Origin: JBGVMW01 sp045122835
GTDB lineage: Bacteria; Bacillota; Clostridia; Lachnospirales; Lachnospiraceae
Direction: 5' to 3'
DNA: 23,747 bases
Assembly: GCA_045122835.1 (NCBI GenBank)
Contig: JBGVIB010000107.1
Coordinates: forward strand, 1 to 23,747
Part shown: in pieces, positions 1 to 6,327 of the stretch
Position numbering within the stretch: position 1 is the stretch's first letter
Layout of the letters: each line of letters begins with the position of its first letter
Made by a program: the position numbers and the translations under genes
The notes under the pieces: model-generated
Databases searched by the model: none
Seen by the model: only the letters and a program-made list of their open reading frames with translations
What the model was told of the DNA's origin: nothing

Positions 1-1
1 T

Positions 2-184
2 CGAAAAGCGATATCTTCTGAAATTAGTGATTATGAGGATGCTATTATGGTGGAAACAGCTATTCGTTCAGAAATGGATTGTATTGTAACTAGAAATGTG
101 AAAGACTATACGAAATCGTCTATTAAGGTGTGTGAACCTTCAGCATTTTTGAAATTATTAGAGGCAGAAAGTGAAACTGAATAA
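2..184 (+). CDS. PIN-domain protein, C-terminal part (start lies outside the window)
   Basis: The reading frame is open from the window edge and ends at TAA, giving 60 residues. The segments DYEDAIMVETA and CIVTRNVKDY, followed by a tail with a P-x-x-FL pattern (EPSAFLKLLE), match the C-terminal part of PIN-domain ribonucleases of the VapC-like toxin type. In this family the D of the DYEDA segment is one of the acidic metal-binding residues, and the TRN-KDF-like strand follows it. The substrate would be RNA. A partner antitoxin gene, if present, should lie upstream and cannot be seen. The assignment is from motif resemblance only; whether this is a toxin-antitoxin pair is inference. Confidence 0.6.
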   Translation, partial: RKAISSEISDYEDAIMVETAIRSEMDCIVTRNVKDYTKSSIKVCEPSAFLKLLEAESETE

Positions 185-469
185 AAACAAGAAGGGAATA
201 ATTAGGGCAACAGCAATTACGAACAGTAATTAGGTTGTCGCTGGTTATTCTCTTTTTATTTACACTGAGGTCGCAACATCTTGCGAAGTTTGGCTTCGAA
301 AATGATGAAGAGAGCAGAAGATATGTTTCAACAGTTAGTAAATAAAGAGCTGATTTATACCTAAACAGAATAGCCGCCAAATAGGTTTCGTATACTATTT
401 GGTGGCTATGATAATTTATGCGTTGATTATGTATAATTGCGAAATACTGAATAATCGTTTATAATTGAA
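185..469. other. Intergenic region with a short gene remnant and hairpins
   Basis: No convincing gene is present. An inverted repeat at 211-244 (AATTAC / GTAATT inside CAGC / GCTG) lies just after the PIN gene and is followed by a T-rich stretch, so it may end that transcript. A frame open from 269 to 364 ends in KRAEDMFQQLVNKELIYT; it has no start codon with a ribosome site upstream and looks like the tail of a lost gene, family not recognised. Confidence 0.3.
371..408. terminator. 14-bp hairpin upstream of the two-component operon
   Basis: TAGCCGCCAAATAG (371-384) pairs with CTATTTGGTGGCTA (395-408) over all 14 positions with one G-T wobble and a 10-base loop. There is no clear U-run on the plus strand after it, so it is either a weak terminator, a minus-strand structure, or a repeat scar. 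It separates the upstream remnant from the regulator promoter. Confidence 0.4.
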
Positions 470-529
470 AATGTAATGTTAATGTAATGTTTTTTGTGTA
501 CGGATGTAATGTTTGGGATTTATTATAGT
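470..529 (+). promoter_or_regulatory. Phased direct-repeat operator and promoter of the VanR-like operon
   Basis: The 11-bp unit AATGTAATGTT occurs at 470 and 481 as a perfect tandem pair, and as GATGTAATGTT at 503, exactly 33 bp after the first. The intervening slot (492-502) is degenerate. One-turn spacing on one face of the helix is typical of OmpR/PhoB-family regulator sites. A -10 like TATTAT at 521-526 lies downstream and no good -35 exists, as expected for an activated promoter. The likely binder is the regulator encoded at 881. The same arrangement recurs at 3098. Confidence 0.6.
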
Positions 530-567
530 AACCACAGAAGAAAATTATTTGATTTGTGGAGGTAATT

Positions 568-888
568 ATGAATAACAAAGATATTATTAAAAGATATAGC
601 GACGCAAAAGAAATTCATGCATTGATGAGAAAAAAGAAGCTAAGCAAAAAGGAAGTTGTCTTTGATTGGATTATCACTTTGTTTACACCTCTTCCGGGAG
701 TTGTTGATGATGCCGATTTTGTTTCTGATATGGGAGCATATTACTTGGTTGTCGGCGAAAACTCAAATAAGCTTGTGCGTGTAATGGGTAAGGATGTTAC
801 TGAGCAGGAAATCTCCGTAAACACTAAGAAAAGAATCTTTGCCGTTAACGGTAATTGGTTTGTAAAGGTGGGAAAATTGAATGGATAG
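568..888 (+). CDS. Small unknown protein, first gene of a two-component operon
   Basis: The protein has 106 residues and I do not recognise its family. The start at 568 is chosen because GGAGG at 558-562 is correctly spaced; a GTG at 556 overlaps that site. The N-terminus is very basic (KRYSDAKEIHALMRKKKLSKKEV). A hydrophobic, proline-containing stretch (FDWIITLFTPLPGVVDD) follows, and the C-terminal third looks like beta-strands (KRIFAVNGNWFVKVGKLNG). No signal peptide or clear membrane helix is seen. Its last codons overlap the response regulator start by 8 bases (ATGGATAG), which implies translational coupling and a role tied to the two-component system, for example as an accessory or sensor modulator. 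That role is inference from position only. Confidence 0.7.
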   Translation: MNNKDIIKRYSDAKEIHALMRKKKLSKKEVVFDWIITLFTPLPGVVDDADFVSDMGAYYLVVGENSNKLVRVMGKDVTEQEISVNTKKRIFAVNGNWFVKVGKLNG

Positions 889-1564
889 AAAATTTAACGT
901 GCTGATTGCTGATGATGAAAAAGAAATAATTTCAGTGCTAAGGCTCTTTCTTGAAAAGGAAAACATCAATGTTTACGAGGCTTATGATGGTGAAATGGCA
1001 TATATGATTATGCAACGCTTTGACATAGATTTGGCTATTATTGATATAATGATGCCGAGAATGAATGGTTATGAATTGCTCAAAAAGTTGCGTGTGGATT
1101 ACGAAATTCCTGTGATGATTATTTCAGCAAAGGTTCAGCTTGACGATAAAGTTATCGGTCTTGAGCTTGGTGCTGATGACTATATCACAAAGCCTTTTGA
1201 GCCTCTTGAGGTAATTGCAAGAGTCAAGGCTCATTTACGCAGACAAAGCAGAGCTTTAGCCGAAAGCAAAACCGAGGAAAACATCATCACTCACAAGGAT
1301 TTGGCTCTTGACCTTAATCGTTGTCAGCTTAAGGTTGATGACAGAATAATTGACTTAACAAAAATCGAACTGGTTCTTATGGATATGTTTATTTGTAGTC
1401 CTGGCAGAGTATTTACCAAGGAGCAGATTTTTCAGCGTGGTTGGGATGACTCTTATGTTGTGGATGATAACACTATCCGTGTAACAATCAGCAGACTAAG
1501 GGACAAAATCGGTGGTGACAGGATAAAAACTATCCGTGGACTTGGTTACAGACTGGAGGCTTAA
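881..1564 (+). CDS. VanR-like OmpR-family response regulator
   Basis: This 227-residue regulator has a receiver domain (about 1-120) with the acidic pair D11-D12, phosphoacceptor D55 in IIDIMMP, and the K of DDYITKPFEP. A C-terminal winged-helix domain (about 130-225) carries DDNTIRVTISRLRDKIG and ends in IKTIRGLGYRLE, as in VanR and PhoB relatives. It should be phosphorylated by the kinase encoded immediately downstream and bind direct repeats such as those at 470-513. It overlaps the small upstream gene by 8 bases and its stop codon abuts the kinase ATG, so the three are one operon, probably autoregulated. It is close in sequence to the regulator at 8178. No vanH/A/X-type resistance genes are in the window, so the resemblance to VanR does not imply glycopeptide resistance. 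Confidence 0.93.
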   Translation: MDRKFNVLIADDEKEIISVLRLFLEKENINVYEAYDGEMAYMIMQRFDIDLAIIDIMMPRMNGYELLKKLRVDYEIPVMIISAKVQLDDKVIGLELGADDYITKPFEPLEVIARVKAHLRRQSRALAESKTEENIITHKDLALDLNRCQLKVDDRIIDLTKIELVLMDMFICSPGRVFTKEQIFQRGWDDSYVVDDNTIRVTISRLRDKIGGDRIKTIRGLGYRLEA

Positions 1565-2503
1565 ATGAACAGTCTTAAAACGAAAATTATATATCAGTAT
1601 ATTATAACCACAGTTGCCTTGATTGTGTGTGAAGGTTATTTGGCTTATTTGCTGATAAATTACATTCCTTCAATCAGCGAAGTTACCGGAATAGATGAAA
1701 TGTTTATTGAGTGTGCAGGGGTATTTTTAGGTCTTCTCATACTCTTTGCAGGTTCATATTATTTTTATAGAAAAGTAAGTAAATGTGTAAGTGAGGAATC
1801 CGAAAAGCAAGTAAAACAGCGAAATATTATATTTGCCAATATTTCTCATGATCTTAAAAATCCTATGGCTTCAGTTCTCGGTTTTGCAAGGGCACTTGAA
1901 GAAGACAATGTAAGCGAAGAGGAGAAAAAGGCGGTTTATCGTCTGATCTGCGACAAATCTACCCAGATGAACGATATGATACTCAAGATGTTTCATTATG
2001 CAAAAATGGAGTCGGACGGCTATTATCTGTCGCTAAAAAAAGAGGACATAAGTGCAGTGCTCAGAAACATAATAGCCGACAGATACTCGGAAATTGAGAA
2101 GCATAAAATCGATCTTGATATTGATATACCTGACGATACTGTTGAGGCTATGGTGGATACAGCGGAGTTTTCAAGAGTTATAAACAATCTGATTACAAAT
2201 GCACTCAGGCATAATGACATGGGTATAGGCTTGCTTGTGAGCTTAAAGAAAAAGGAGAATGAAATTTTAATTTCCGTTGCAGATACAGGAGTAGCAATAC
2301 CTAAAGAGTCTTATGAAAATATTTTTGAGCCTTTTCAATGTTCTGACGAATCAAGGCAGAAAAAGGACGGAAGCGGACTTGGACTTGCTATATCAAAGCG
2401 AATTGTCGAGCTTCACAATGGCAAGCTATATATTACCGATAGCATAAAAGGCTATACAAAAGCCTTTGTGATAAAGCTCTCTCAGGAAAAACAACAAACT
2501 TGA
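1565..2503 (+). CDS. Short membrane sensor histidine kinase
   Basis: The protein has 312 residues. Two membrane segments at about 8-32 and 47-68 enclose a loop of only some 15-20 residues, so sensing is probably within or at the membrane, as in small-loop antibiotic-sensing kinases. The dimerisation/H box is FANISHDLKNPMASVLGF, the N box NNLITNALRHN, and the G2 box GSGLGLAISKRIVELH. The G1 box reads DTGVAIP, where the family usually has D-x-G-x-G-I; the second glycine is alanine. The start ATG directly follows the regulator's TAA, with GGAGG at 1555-1559. It should phosphorylate the regulator at 881 and could also serve the orphan regulator at 8178, but cross-talk is inference. Confidence 0.92.
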   Translation: MNSLKTKIIYQYIITTVALIVCEGYLAYLLINYIPSISEVTGIDEMFIECAGVFLGLLILFAGSYYFYRKVSKCVSEESEKQVKQRNIIFANISHDLKNPMASVLGFARALEEDNVSEEEKKAVYRLICDKSTQMNDMILKMFHYAKMESDGYYLSLKKEDISAVLRNIIADRYSEIEKHKIDLDIDIPDDTVEAMVDTAEFSRVINNLITNALRHNDMGIGLLVSLKKKENEILISVADTGVAIPKESYENIFEPFQCSDESRQKKDGSGLGLAISKRIVELHNGKLYITDSIKGYTKAFVIKLSQEKQQT

Positions 2504-2522
2504 ATTTGTAGAGGTGTTATTT

Positions 2523-2978
2523 ATGAAGATTGAATATAGAAAAGCGGATATTACAGATGCAGAATTGCTAATAGATATATATAATTCTGCGTTTTATAGT
2601 GATTATATTAAATATGGTGAATGTCCTGCGTATGGACACACGAAAGAAATGATGGAGAAATCCATATTGAATTTTCCCAAGTTTATTATTCTATTCAATG
2701 ACAAACCAGTTGGTTGTATTTCTTGTAAAAAGGTAGAAGTGGGCGTATACGAAGTTGGCTGTTTGTGTGTTGTTCCAGAGTTTCAAGGAAAAGGAATAGG
2801 AACACAAGCAATTAAATTTGTAACATCACACTACGAGGATTGGGATAAAATTACCTTAGTCACACCCATAGACAAAAAGGAAAATGTAAAGTTTTATACA
2901 GAAAAATGTGGATTTGATATAGTGTCTATGGAGATGGATGGAAATGTTAAAGTAGCACGATTTGTTTTAGAAAAATAA
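2523..2978 (+). CDS. GNAT-family N-acetyltransferase
   Basis: The 151-residue protein starts at ATG 2523 behind GAGGTG (2511-2516). It opens with the typical IEYRKADITDAELL first strand and helix. The acetyl-CoA binding signature follows at VGCLCVVPEFQGKGIGTQAI (V-P-E-F-Q-G-K-G-I-G matches the R/Q-x-x-G-x-G/A motif A), and the end has the NVKFYTEKCGFDIV pattern common to the fold. It would transfer an acetyl group from acetyl-CoA to a small molecule or protein amine; the substrate cannot be read. It lies 20 bases after the kinase gene, so it may be the last gene of that operon, and a strong terminator follows. Confidence 0.88.
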   Translation: MKIEYRKADITDAELLIDIYNSAFYSDYIKYGECPAYGHTKEMMEKSILNFPKFIILFNDKPVGCISCKKVEVGVYEVGCLCVVPEFQGKGIGTQAIKFVTSHYEDWDKITLVTPIDKKENVKFYTEKCGFDIVSMEMDGNVKVARFVLEK

Positions 2979-3014
2979 ATTCCAATTTATCAAACTGTAT
3001 GTAATAAAAAACAG

Positions 3015-3073
3015 AAACAGCTCCATATAACACATTCGTTTAAGAAATGTGATTTATAGGGGGCTGTTTTTTT
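3015..3073 (+). terminator. Intrinsic terminator after the GNAT gene
   Basis: A long hairpin pairs AACAGC-TCC-ATATAA-CACATT with its near-complement AATGTG-ATTTATAGGGGG-CTGTT around a short loop, followed by seven or more T (3067-3073). It would end transcription of the regulator-kinase-GNAT unit and insulate the next promoter. Confidence 0.8.
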
Positions 3074-3097
3074 ATGCTTTGGAAAACACTTATACAA

Positions 3098-3141
3098 ATT
3101 GTAATGCTAATGTAATGTTTTTCGTGTGGTTATGTAATACA
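3098..3141 (+). promoter_or_regulatory. Second copy of the 11-bp phased operator
   Basis: The units ATTGTAATGCT (3098), AATGTAATGTT (3109) and TATGTAATACA (3131) sit at offsets 0, +11 and +33, the same offsets as at 470, 481 and 503, and the degenerate third slot is likewise T/G-rich (TTTCGTGTGGT here). The protease coding homology begins immediately after the last unit, and no -10, ribosome site or start codon remains between them. This was presumably the activated promoter of the protease gene before a deletion. Confidence 0.55.
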
Positions 3142-3561
3142 TCTTCAATTATTTTCGGACTAATCCATCTTAATTTTTTGCAGTTCTTTTTTGCAAGCTT
3201 TATGGGTGTAGTTTGCTGTTACATATACGAGGCAACAGGTAAAATCAGATACAGTATGCTTCTGCACCTGCTTAATAATTCTGTTTTGGTGTTATTCAGC
3301 ATACTGCCTGTTACCAAAGAGGTTAGTGCAATTATTCAGATTGCTTTAGGTGTTGTGTCACTTGTAGCGGCTATTGTCTATCTCGTGTATAGAAAGAAAA
3401 ATCATAGTGCTTTAAAAACAGATATAACTAAGGAAACAAAGGAAAACTGTCTCTATTTCTTTACATCAGTTCCAATGATTGTATTTGTACTTGCCTGCCT
3501 TGGCGTGTGTGCTTATATGTCACAATCCCATTTTTTCACAATCCAAACAAGTACAAAATAA
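3142..3561 (+). pseudogene. CPBP/CAAX-type intramembrane protease, 5'-truncated
   Basis: About 139 codons remain. FGLIHLNFLQFFFASFMG is the conserved F-x-x-x-H motif of CPBP (CAAX/bacteriocin-processing) membrane proteases, and the later HLLNN is the H-x-x-x-N motif. Two or three further hydrophobic helices follow (for example IIQIALGVVSLVAAIVYLVY). The N-terminal half, with the essential EExxxR motif and the first helices, is absent; instead the frame abuts operator repeats. A possible GTG at 3049 lies in the preceding terminator and lacks a ribosome site, so expression is unlikely. Members of this family process or confer immunity to peptide toxins. An antisense frame overlaps the last 40 bases. 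Confidence 0.75.
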
Positions 3562-3715
3562 AGTCAACTTGTATCTGTCAATTTCTCTGATTTCTATTTT
3601 TTTATTCTGCATCACTTACCACCTTTCAAATCTTGGTTTGACACCATACTTTGGAAGTTTATCTATCTGTTCATTATATTCATATTCTAACACATATGTG
3701 CCGTTTTTTCCACAG
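3520..3715 (-). pseudogene. Possible minus-strand gene remnants
   Basis: On the minus strand a frame ending at TAA 3616-3618 reads TYVLEYEYNEQIDKLPKYG and then VKPRFERW, which looks like natural protein sequence but has no start or ribosome site. Four bases after its stop an ATG (3612) opens a 30-residue frame (MQNKKIEIREIDRYKLTLFC and on) ending at 3520, overlapping the protease tail. I do not recognise either. They may be relics of a two-gene unit, or coincidence. Confidence 0.2.
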
Positions 3716-3718
3716 GTT

Positions 3719-3790
3719 CTGAATGTGGAACAGAACAAAGCATCTGGTTACGTTATGGAGAAATGTGGTCTTCATTTTGCTAAATTTTAA
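3719..3790 (+). pseudogene. GNAT acetyltransferase C-terminal fragment
   Basis: The 23 residues LNVEQNKASGYVMEKCGLHF plus AKF resemble the end of RimJ/RimL-type acetyltransferases, where N-x-x-S-x-x-V-M-E-K-x-G-F/M forms the last acetyl-CoA-contacting helix. Nothing upstream in this frame continues the fold, so only the tail of the gene survives. It is not derived from the intact GNAT gene at 2523, whose end differs. Confidence 0.4.
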
Positions 3791-3796
3791 TTTTAC

Positions 3797-3906
3797 GGAG
3801 GAATAAAAATTTAAGCGAAAAGAGAAATAGTTCTGCGATAGTTTTGTTTATTATAATATGTATTCTTATATCTGCTTTATGTTTTCCCATGCATTTATTA
3901 ATTTAG
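3797..3906 (+). pseudogene. Remnant of a small membrane-peptide gene without a start codon
   Basis: A good ribosome site GGAGG (3797-3801) is followed after 8 bases by TTT instead of a start codon at 3810. The frame then reads KRKRNSSAIVLFIIICILIS and ALCFPMHLLI before TAG: a basic N-terminus and one hydrophobic helix, as in a signal or membrane anchor. The placement suggests that a start codon was lost, and the frame runs into the transposase fragment, so the original 3' end is probably gone. Confidence 0.25.
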
Positions 3907-4059
3907 AATGTTGACTCTGGGCTGGTCAGATGGAAGTATTTTTTTACCTGTTGACAGCATTCTTCATTCATCGGAAAATGAGAAAACCATATCAATGAAG
4001 CGGTTGAAGTTGATAAAAGAACCATTGGTTACAAGCACATCTCACCGCTTAGTGTATGA
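3902..4059 (+). pseudogene. IS4-type DDE transposase fragment with a frameshift
   Basis: FRMLTLGWSDGSIFLPVDS then SSENEK (3902-3985) shifts by one frame to NHINEAVEVDKRTIGYK (3985-4035). Together these recreate a contiguous block I recognise from clostridial IS4-like transposases (F-R-L-L-T-L-G-W-S/T-D-G ... SSEN ... DKRTIGYKRR). Only about 45 residues near the first catalytic region remain; both ends and the other catalytic residues are missing. It marks an old insertion sequence in this wreckage zone. Its link to the nearby MITE-like repeat is not shown, since no terminal inverted repeats of the original element are visible. Confidence 0.65.
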
Positions 4060-4068
4060 TAGGAGAAG

Positions 4069-4097
4069 TTGTATTTTGCTTATTAATGTTGTATAAT
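4069..4097 (+). promoter_or_regulatory. Candidate promoter for the chemoreceptor gene
   Basis: TTGTAT (4069-4074) and TATAAT (4092-4097) are separated by 17 bases, a good sigma-A-type match. The predicted transcript would begin near 4104, run through the palindromic element at 4121-4287, and then reach the chemoreceptor. No closer promoter is evident. Confidence 0.5.
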
Positions 4098-4120
4098 AGC
4101 AAATGGAGATATTTAAGGTG

Positions 4121-4287
4121 CTAGAGCGTGTCCCAAAATTCATTCCTGCAATCTGCACACCCCACTTTGCGGTAGAATTTGATATAAATTTAGCACATGT
4201 GGACCACTACGCATATTAAATTTATATCAAATTCCACACAAAGTGGAACGCACATTTTGCAGAAAGCAATTTGGGGACACGCTCTAG
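4121..4287. repeat. 167-bp MITE-like imperfect palindrome
   Basis: The two halves are near-complete reverse complements over about 80 bases each, with matching ends CTAGAGCGTGTCC on one side and GGACACGCTCTAG on the other, and an inner perfect arm AATTTGATATAAATTT / AAATTTATATCAAATT. It encodes nothing. CTAG at both ends could be a target duplication; IS630/Tc1-type elements insert at TA within CTAG, so it may be a MITE mobilised by such a transposase. The family is inference. As RNA it would fold into one long hairpin. Confidence 0.8.
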
Positions 4288-4362
4288 GGAGGAAAACAAA
4301 AGAAGACAGAGGGTAGTATGGAACTAAAAACAGATTACGAGCAACTAAGGAGGGAATGTGTT

Positions 4363-6114
4363 ATGAATAATAATACTAAGACTAAGACTAAGACTAAGAC
4401 AGTAGGGGGGGTATTCAGCTTTAAAGGAATGAGGATTGAACGGAGATTAAAAAAGGCATTTAACATTGTCACGGTTATATCTGCGGTAGCTTCCTTTATT
4501 GGCCTAATTGCAATTTTAGTGGTAACATCAAGTTATAAGAATGCGATGACAAACTATGCATTACCACAGGGAGATATTGCTTTGTTTATGAACGAGTATG
4601 CAGAATGTCGTTCTAATATGCGCGGTATTATCGGTTATGATAATCAGGATAATGTTAACACGCTGTTAGAAAAACATGATAGTCGTAAAGAAAAAACATA
4701 CGAACGTTTGGCTGATATTGAGAAAACAATGGTAACTCCGGAAGGGCATGCCGCTTATAAGAAAATTCAGGAAGCTTTGGAAGCGTATTTTAAAGTAGAG
4801 GCAGAGATTATTGAGCTAGGATCTTCTACCGATCAAGAGAAGCGTGAAATGGCCCAGAATATGGCATTTTCAGATTTGGCACCAGCATATGAGGAACTGG
4901 ATGCGGTAACGTTGGATTTGATGAACGTTAATATTGAAAAAGAGCATGAGATGGAAATAATATGCAACTTATTAGAATATGGTTCCTTGATTCTCATGGC
5001 GATTTTAGTTGTCGCTATTATCATTTTTTCTAGACGAGTAAGCGTAGTGATTGCTAGTGGAATTGCAAAACCATTAAATGACCTGAGTGAGCGTATGGTT
5101 GATTTTGAAAAAGGCGATATTTCTTCTCCATTCCCAACGTATCATGATAATGATGAAGTTGGCGATATGGTAACAGTTATTTCAGGAACAACTAGGAAAC
5201 TGCAGATGATTTTTAAAGATTTGGAAAATTTATTAAGTCAGATGGCAGATGGTAATTACAATCTGAAAACTGCTTGTGAAGAAGAATACATAGGCGAGTA
5301 TAACGGATTATTGATGGCTATTCGAAAGATGAACCGAAAGATGGATGAAGCATTGAAAGAAGTAAGAACTACATCCAAGGCAGTAGCTCTTGGCTCTGTG
5401 AATTTATCAGAAGGAGCACAGTCATTAGCGGAAGGTTCTACTGATCAAGCTGCTTCTGTTGAAGAAATGCAGGCAACAATGACTGAATTGACAGGTGGTT
5501 TAGAGCGATGTTCTGCAGATATGAATAATGCATATCTGCAGGCTGAAGAGTGTGCAACGGCTGCTGAAAACAGTCAAACAGAAATGAAAAATATGATTGC
5601 GACTATGAACCGCATCAATGAAGCAGCTAATATGATTAGTAGTATCATCGCAGAAATTGAAGATATTGCTTCTCAGACAAATTTATTAAGCCTGAATGCA
5701 GCTATTGAGGCAGCTAGAGCGGGAGAAGCTGGACGTGGTTTTGCGGTAGTTGCAGAACAGATTCGTAATCTTGCAGACCAGAGTGCGAAATCTGCAGTTA
5801 GTACGAGAGAATTGATTGAAAAAACTGAAGTTGCGGTTGACGAAGGTGGTAAGATTGCATTAAAAACAGCAGAGGTATTGGAACTTGTTGTTGCTTCCGT
5901 AAAGGATATTGCCAATACATCGAGAGATTTAAGTGCGAATCTTAAAACTCAAGTGGAATCTATAGAACAAGCCGATGAAGGAATCGCAAGAATTTCCGAA
6001 GTAGTACAGAGTAACTCTGCAACAGCGGAAGAAACATCTGCAACCAGTGAAGAGTTGTCAGCACAGGCAGTAACTATGGAAGCGTTAGTAGACAGATTCC
6101 AATTAAGAGAATAA
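4363..6114 (+). CDS. Methyl-accepting chemotaxis protein
   Basis: The protein has 583 residues. ATG 4363 is preferred over ATG 4318 because AAGGAGGG (4347-4354) sits 8 bases before it. Order: a basic cytoplasmic N-terminus with a TK repeat, TM1 (about 30-55), an extracytoplasmic helical ligand domain of about 150 residues of the four-helix-bundle type, TM2 (LILMAILVVAIIIFS, about 205-225), a HAMP linker (KPLNDLSERM), and a long cytoplasmic signalling coiled coil. The hairpin tip that docks CheA/CheW is IEDIASQTNLLSLNAAIEAA then RAGEAGRGFAVVAEQIRNLA, essentially canonical. The E/Q-rich flanks are probable methylation regions. The C-terminus ends at VDRFQLRE with no CheR-docking pentapeptide. 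No other chemotaxis genes are nearby, so this is a stand-alone receptor; its ligand is unknown. Confidence 0.95.
   Translation: MNNNTKTKTKTKTVGGVFSFKGMRIERRLKKAFNIVTVISAVASFIGLIAILVVTSSYKNAMTNYALPQGDIALFMNEYAECRSNMRGIIGYDNQDNVNTLLEKHDSRKEKTYERLADIEKTMVTPEGHAAYKKIQEALEAYFKVEAEIIELGSSTDQEKREMAQNMAFSDLAPAYEELDAVTLDLMNVNIEKEHEMEIICNLLEYGSLILMAILVVAIIIFSRRVSVVIASGIAKPLNDLSERMVDFEKGDISSPFPTYHDNDEVGDMVTVISGTTRKLQMIFKDLENLLSQMADGNYNLKTACEEEYIGEYNGLLMAIRKMNRKMDEALKEVRTTSKAVALGSVNLSEGAQSLAEGSTDQAASVEEMQATMTELTGGLERCSADMNNAYLQAEECATAAENSQTEMKNMIATMNRINEAANMISSIIAEIEDIASQTNLLSLNAAIEAARAGEAGRGFAVVAEQIRNLADQSAKSAVSTRELIEKTEVAVDEGGKIALKTAEVLELVVASVKDIANTSRDLSANLKTQVESIEQADEGIARISEVVQSNSATAEETSATSEELSAQAVTMEALVDRFQLRE
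4375..4411 (+). repeat. Hexanucleotide repeat and G7 tract inside the receptor start
   Basis: ACTAAG is repeated four times (4375-4398), encoding a run of Thr-Lys pairs, followed by a G7 tract (4405-4411) encoding Gly-Gly. Both tract types are prone to slipped-strand mispairing. Copy changes in the hexamer keep the frame; a change in the G tract would shift it 14-16 codons after the start and switch the receptor off. Confidence 0.7.
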
Positions 6115-6136
6115 AATTAGCAGTCAGAATATTAGT

Positions 6137-6164
6137 AGGAGTTGGAAAAGTGCCAACTCCTTTT
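6137..6164 (+). terminator. Intrinsic terminator after the chemoreceptor
   Basis: AGGAGTTGG (6137-6145) pairs perfectly with CCAACTCCT (6153-6161) around a 7-base loop and is followed by TTTT. It lies 22 bases after the stop codon. Confidence 0.85.
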
Positions 6165-6244
6165 CTGGTATGCGTCAACGGCACGCTGTGCGGTGCAAAA
6201 TGCTGTGTAGAAGTCCTGTACGGAATAGTTACAAATTTTCAAAA

Positions 6245-6298
6245 TTAATGTTCAGTTAATATTAATCATGTTTCTAAATAAGATTTCTTTTGTATGAT
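6245..6298 (+). promoter_or_regulatory. Candidate response-regulator site and promoter of the hydrolase-regulator pair
   Basis: TTAATGTTCAG (6245) and TTAATATTAAT (6256) are 11-bp units in direct tandem, the spacing used by OmpR-family regulators. A -10 element TATGAT (6293-6298) lies downstream, without a clear -35. The natural candidate binder is the VanR-like regulator encoded at 8178. The repeat resembles but is not the same as that at 470, so the two regulators may have diverged in specificity. Confidence 0.4.
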
Positions 6299-6327
6299 GG
6301 GTTCAAAATTACAAAAGGAGAATGATT

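Noticed and set aside
881..2503. Vancomycin-resistance locus, suggested by VanR-like regulators
   Set aside because: No vanH, ligase, vanX or vanY genes are present. VanR-like regulators are common in Lachnospiraceae without resistance.
3049..3141. GTG start at 3049 giving a longer protease protein
   Set aside because: The first 30 codons lie in a terminator and the operator repeats, with no ribosome site; they do not resemble the protease family.
3479..3790. A 103-residue protein in this interval
   Set aside because: It starts inside the protease remnant and becomes recognisable only in the last 23 residues (GNAT tail). No ribosome site.
4121..4287. A simple transcription terminator
   Set aside because: Arms of about 80 bases and matching CTAG ends fit a transposable palindrome better. 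There is no U-run.
4318..4362. Upstream ATG for the chemoreceptor
   Set aside because: ATG 4363 has a near-perfect ribosome site; the 15 extra residues include that site.
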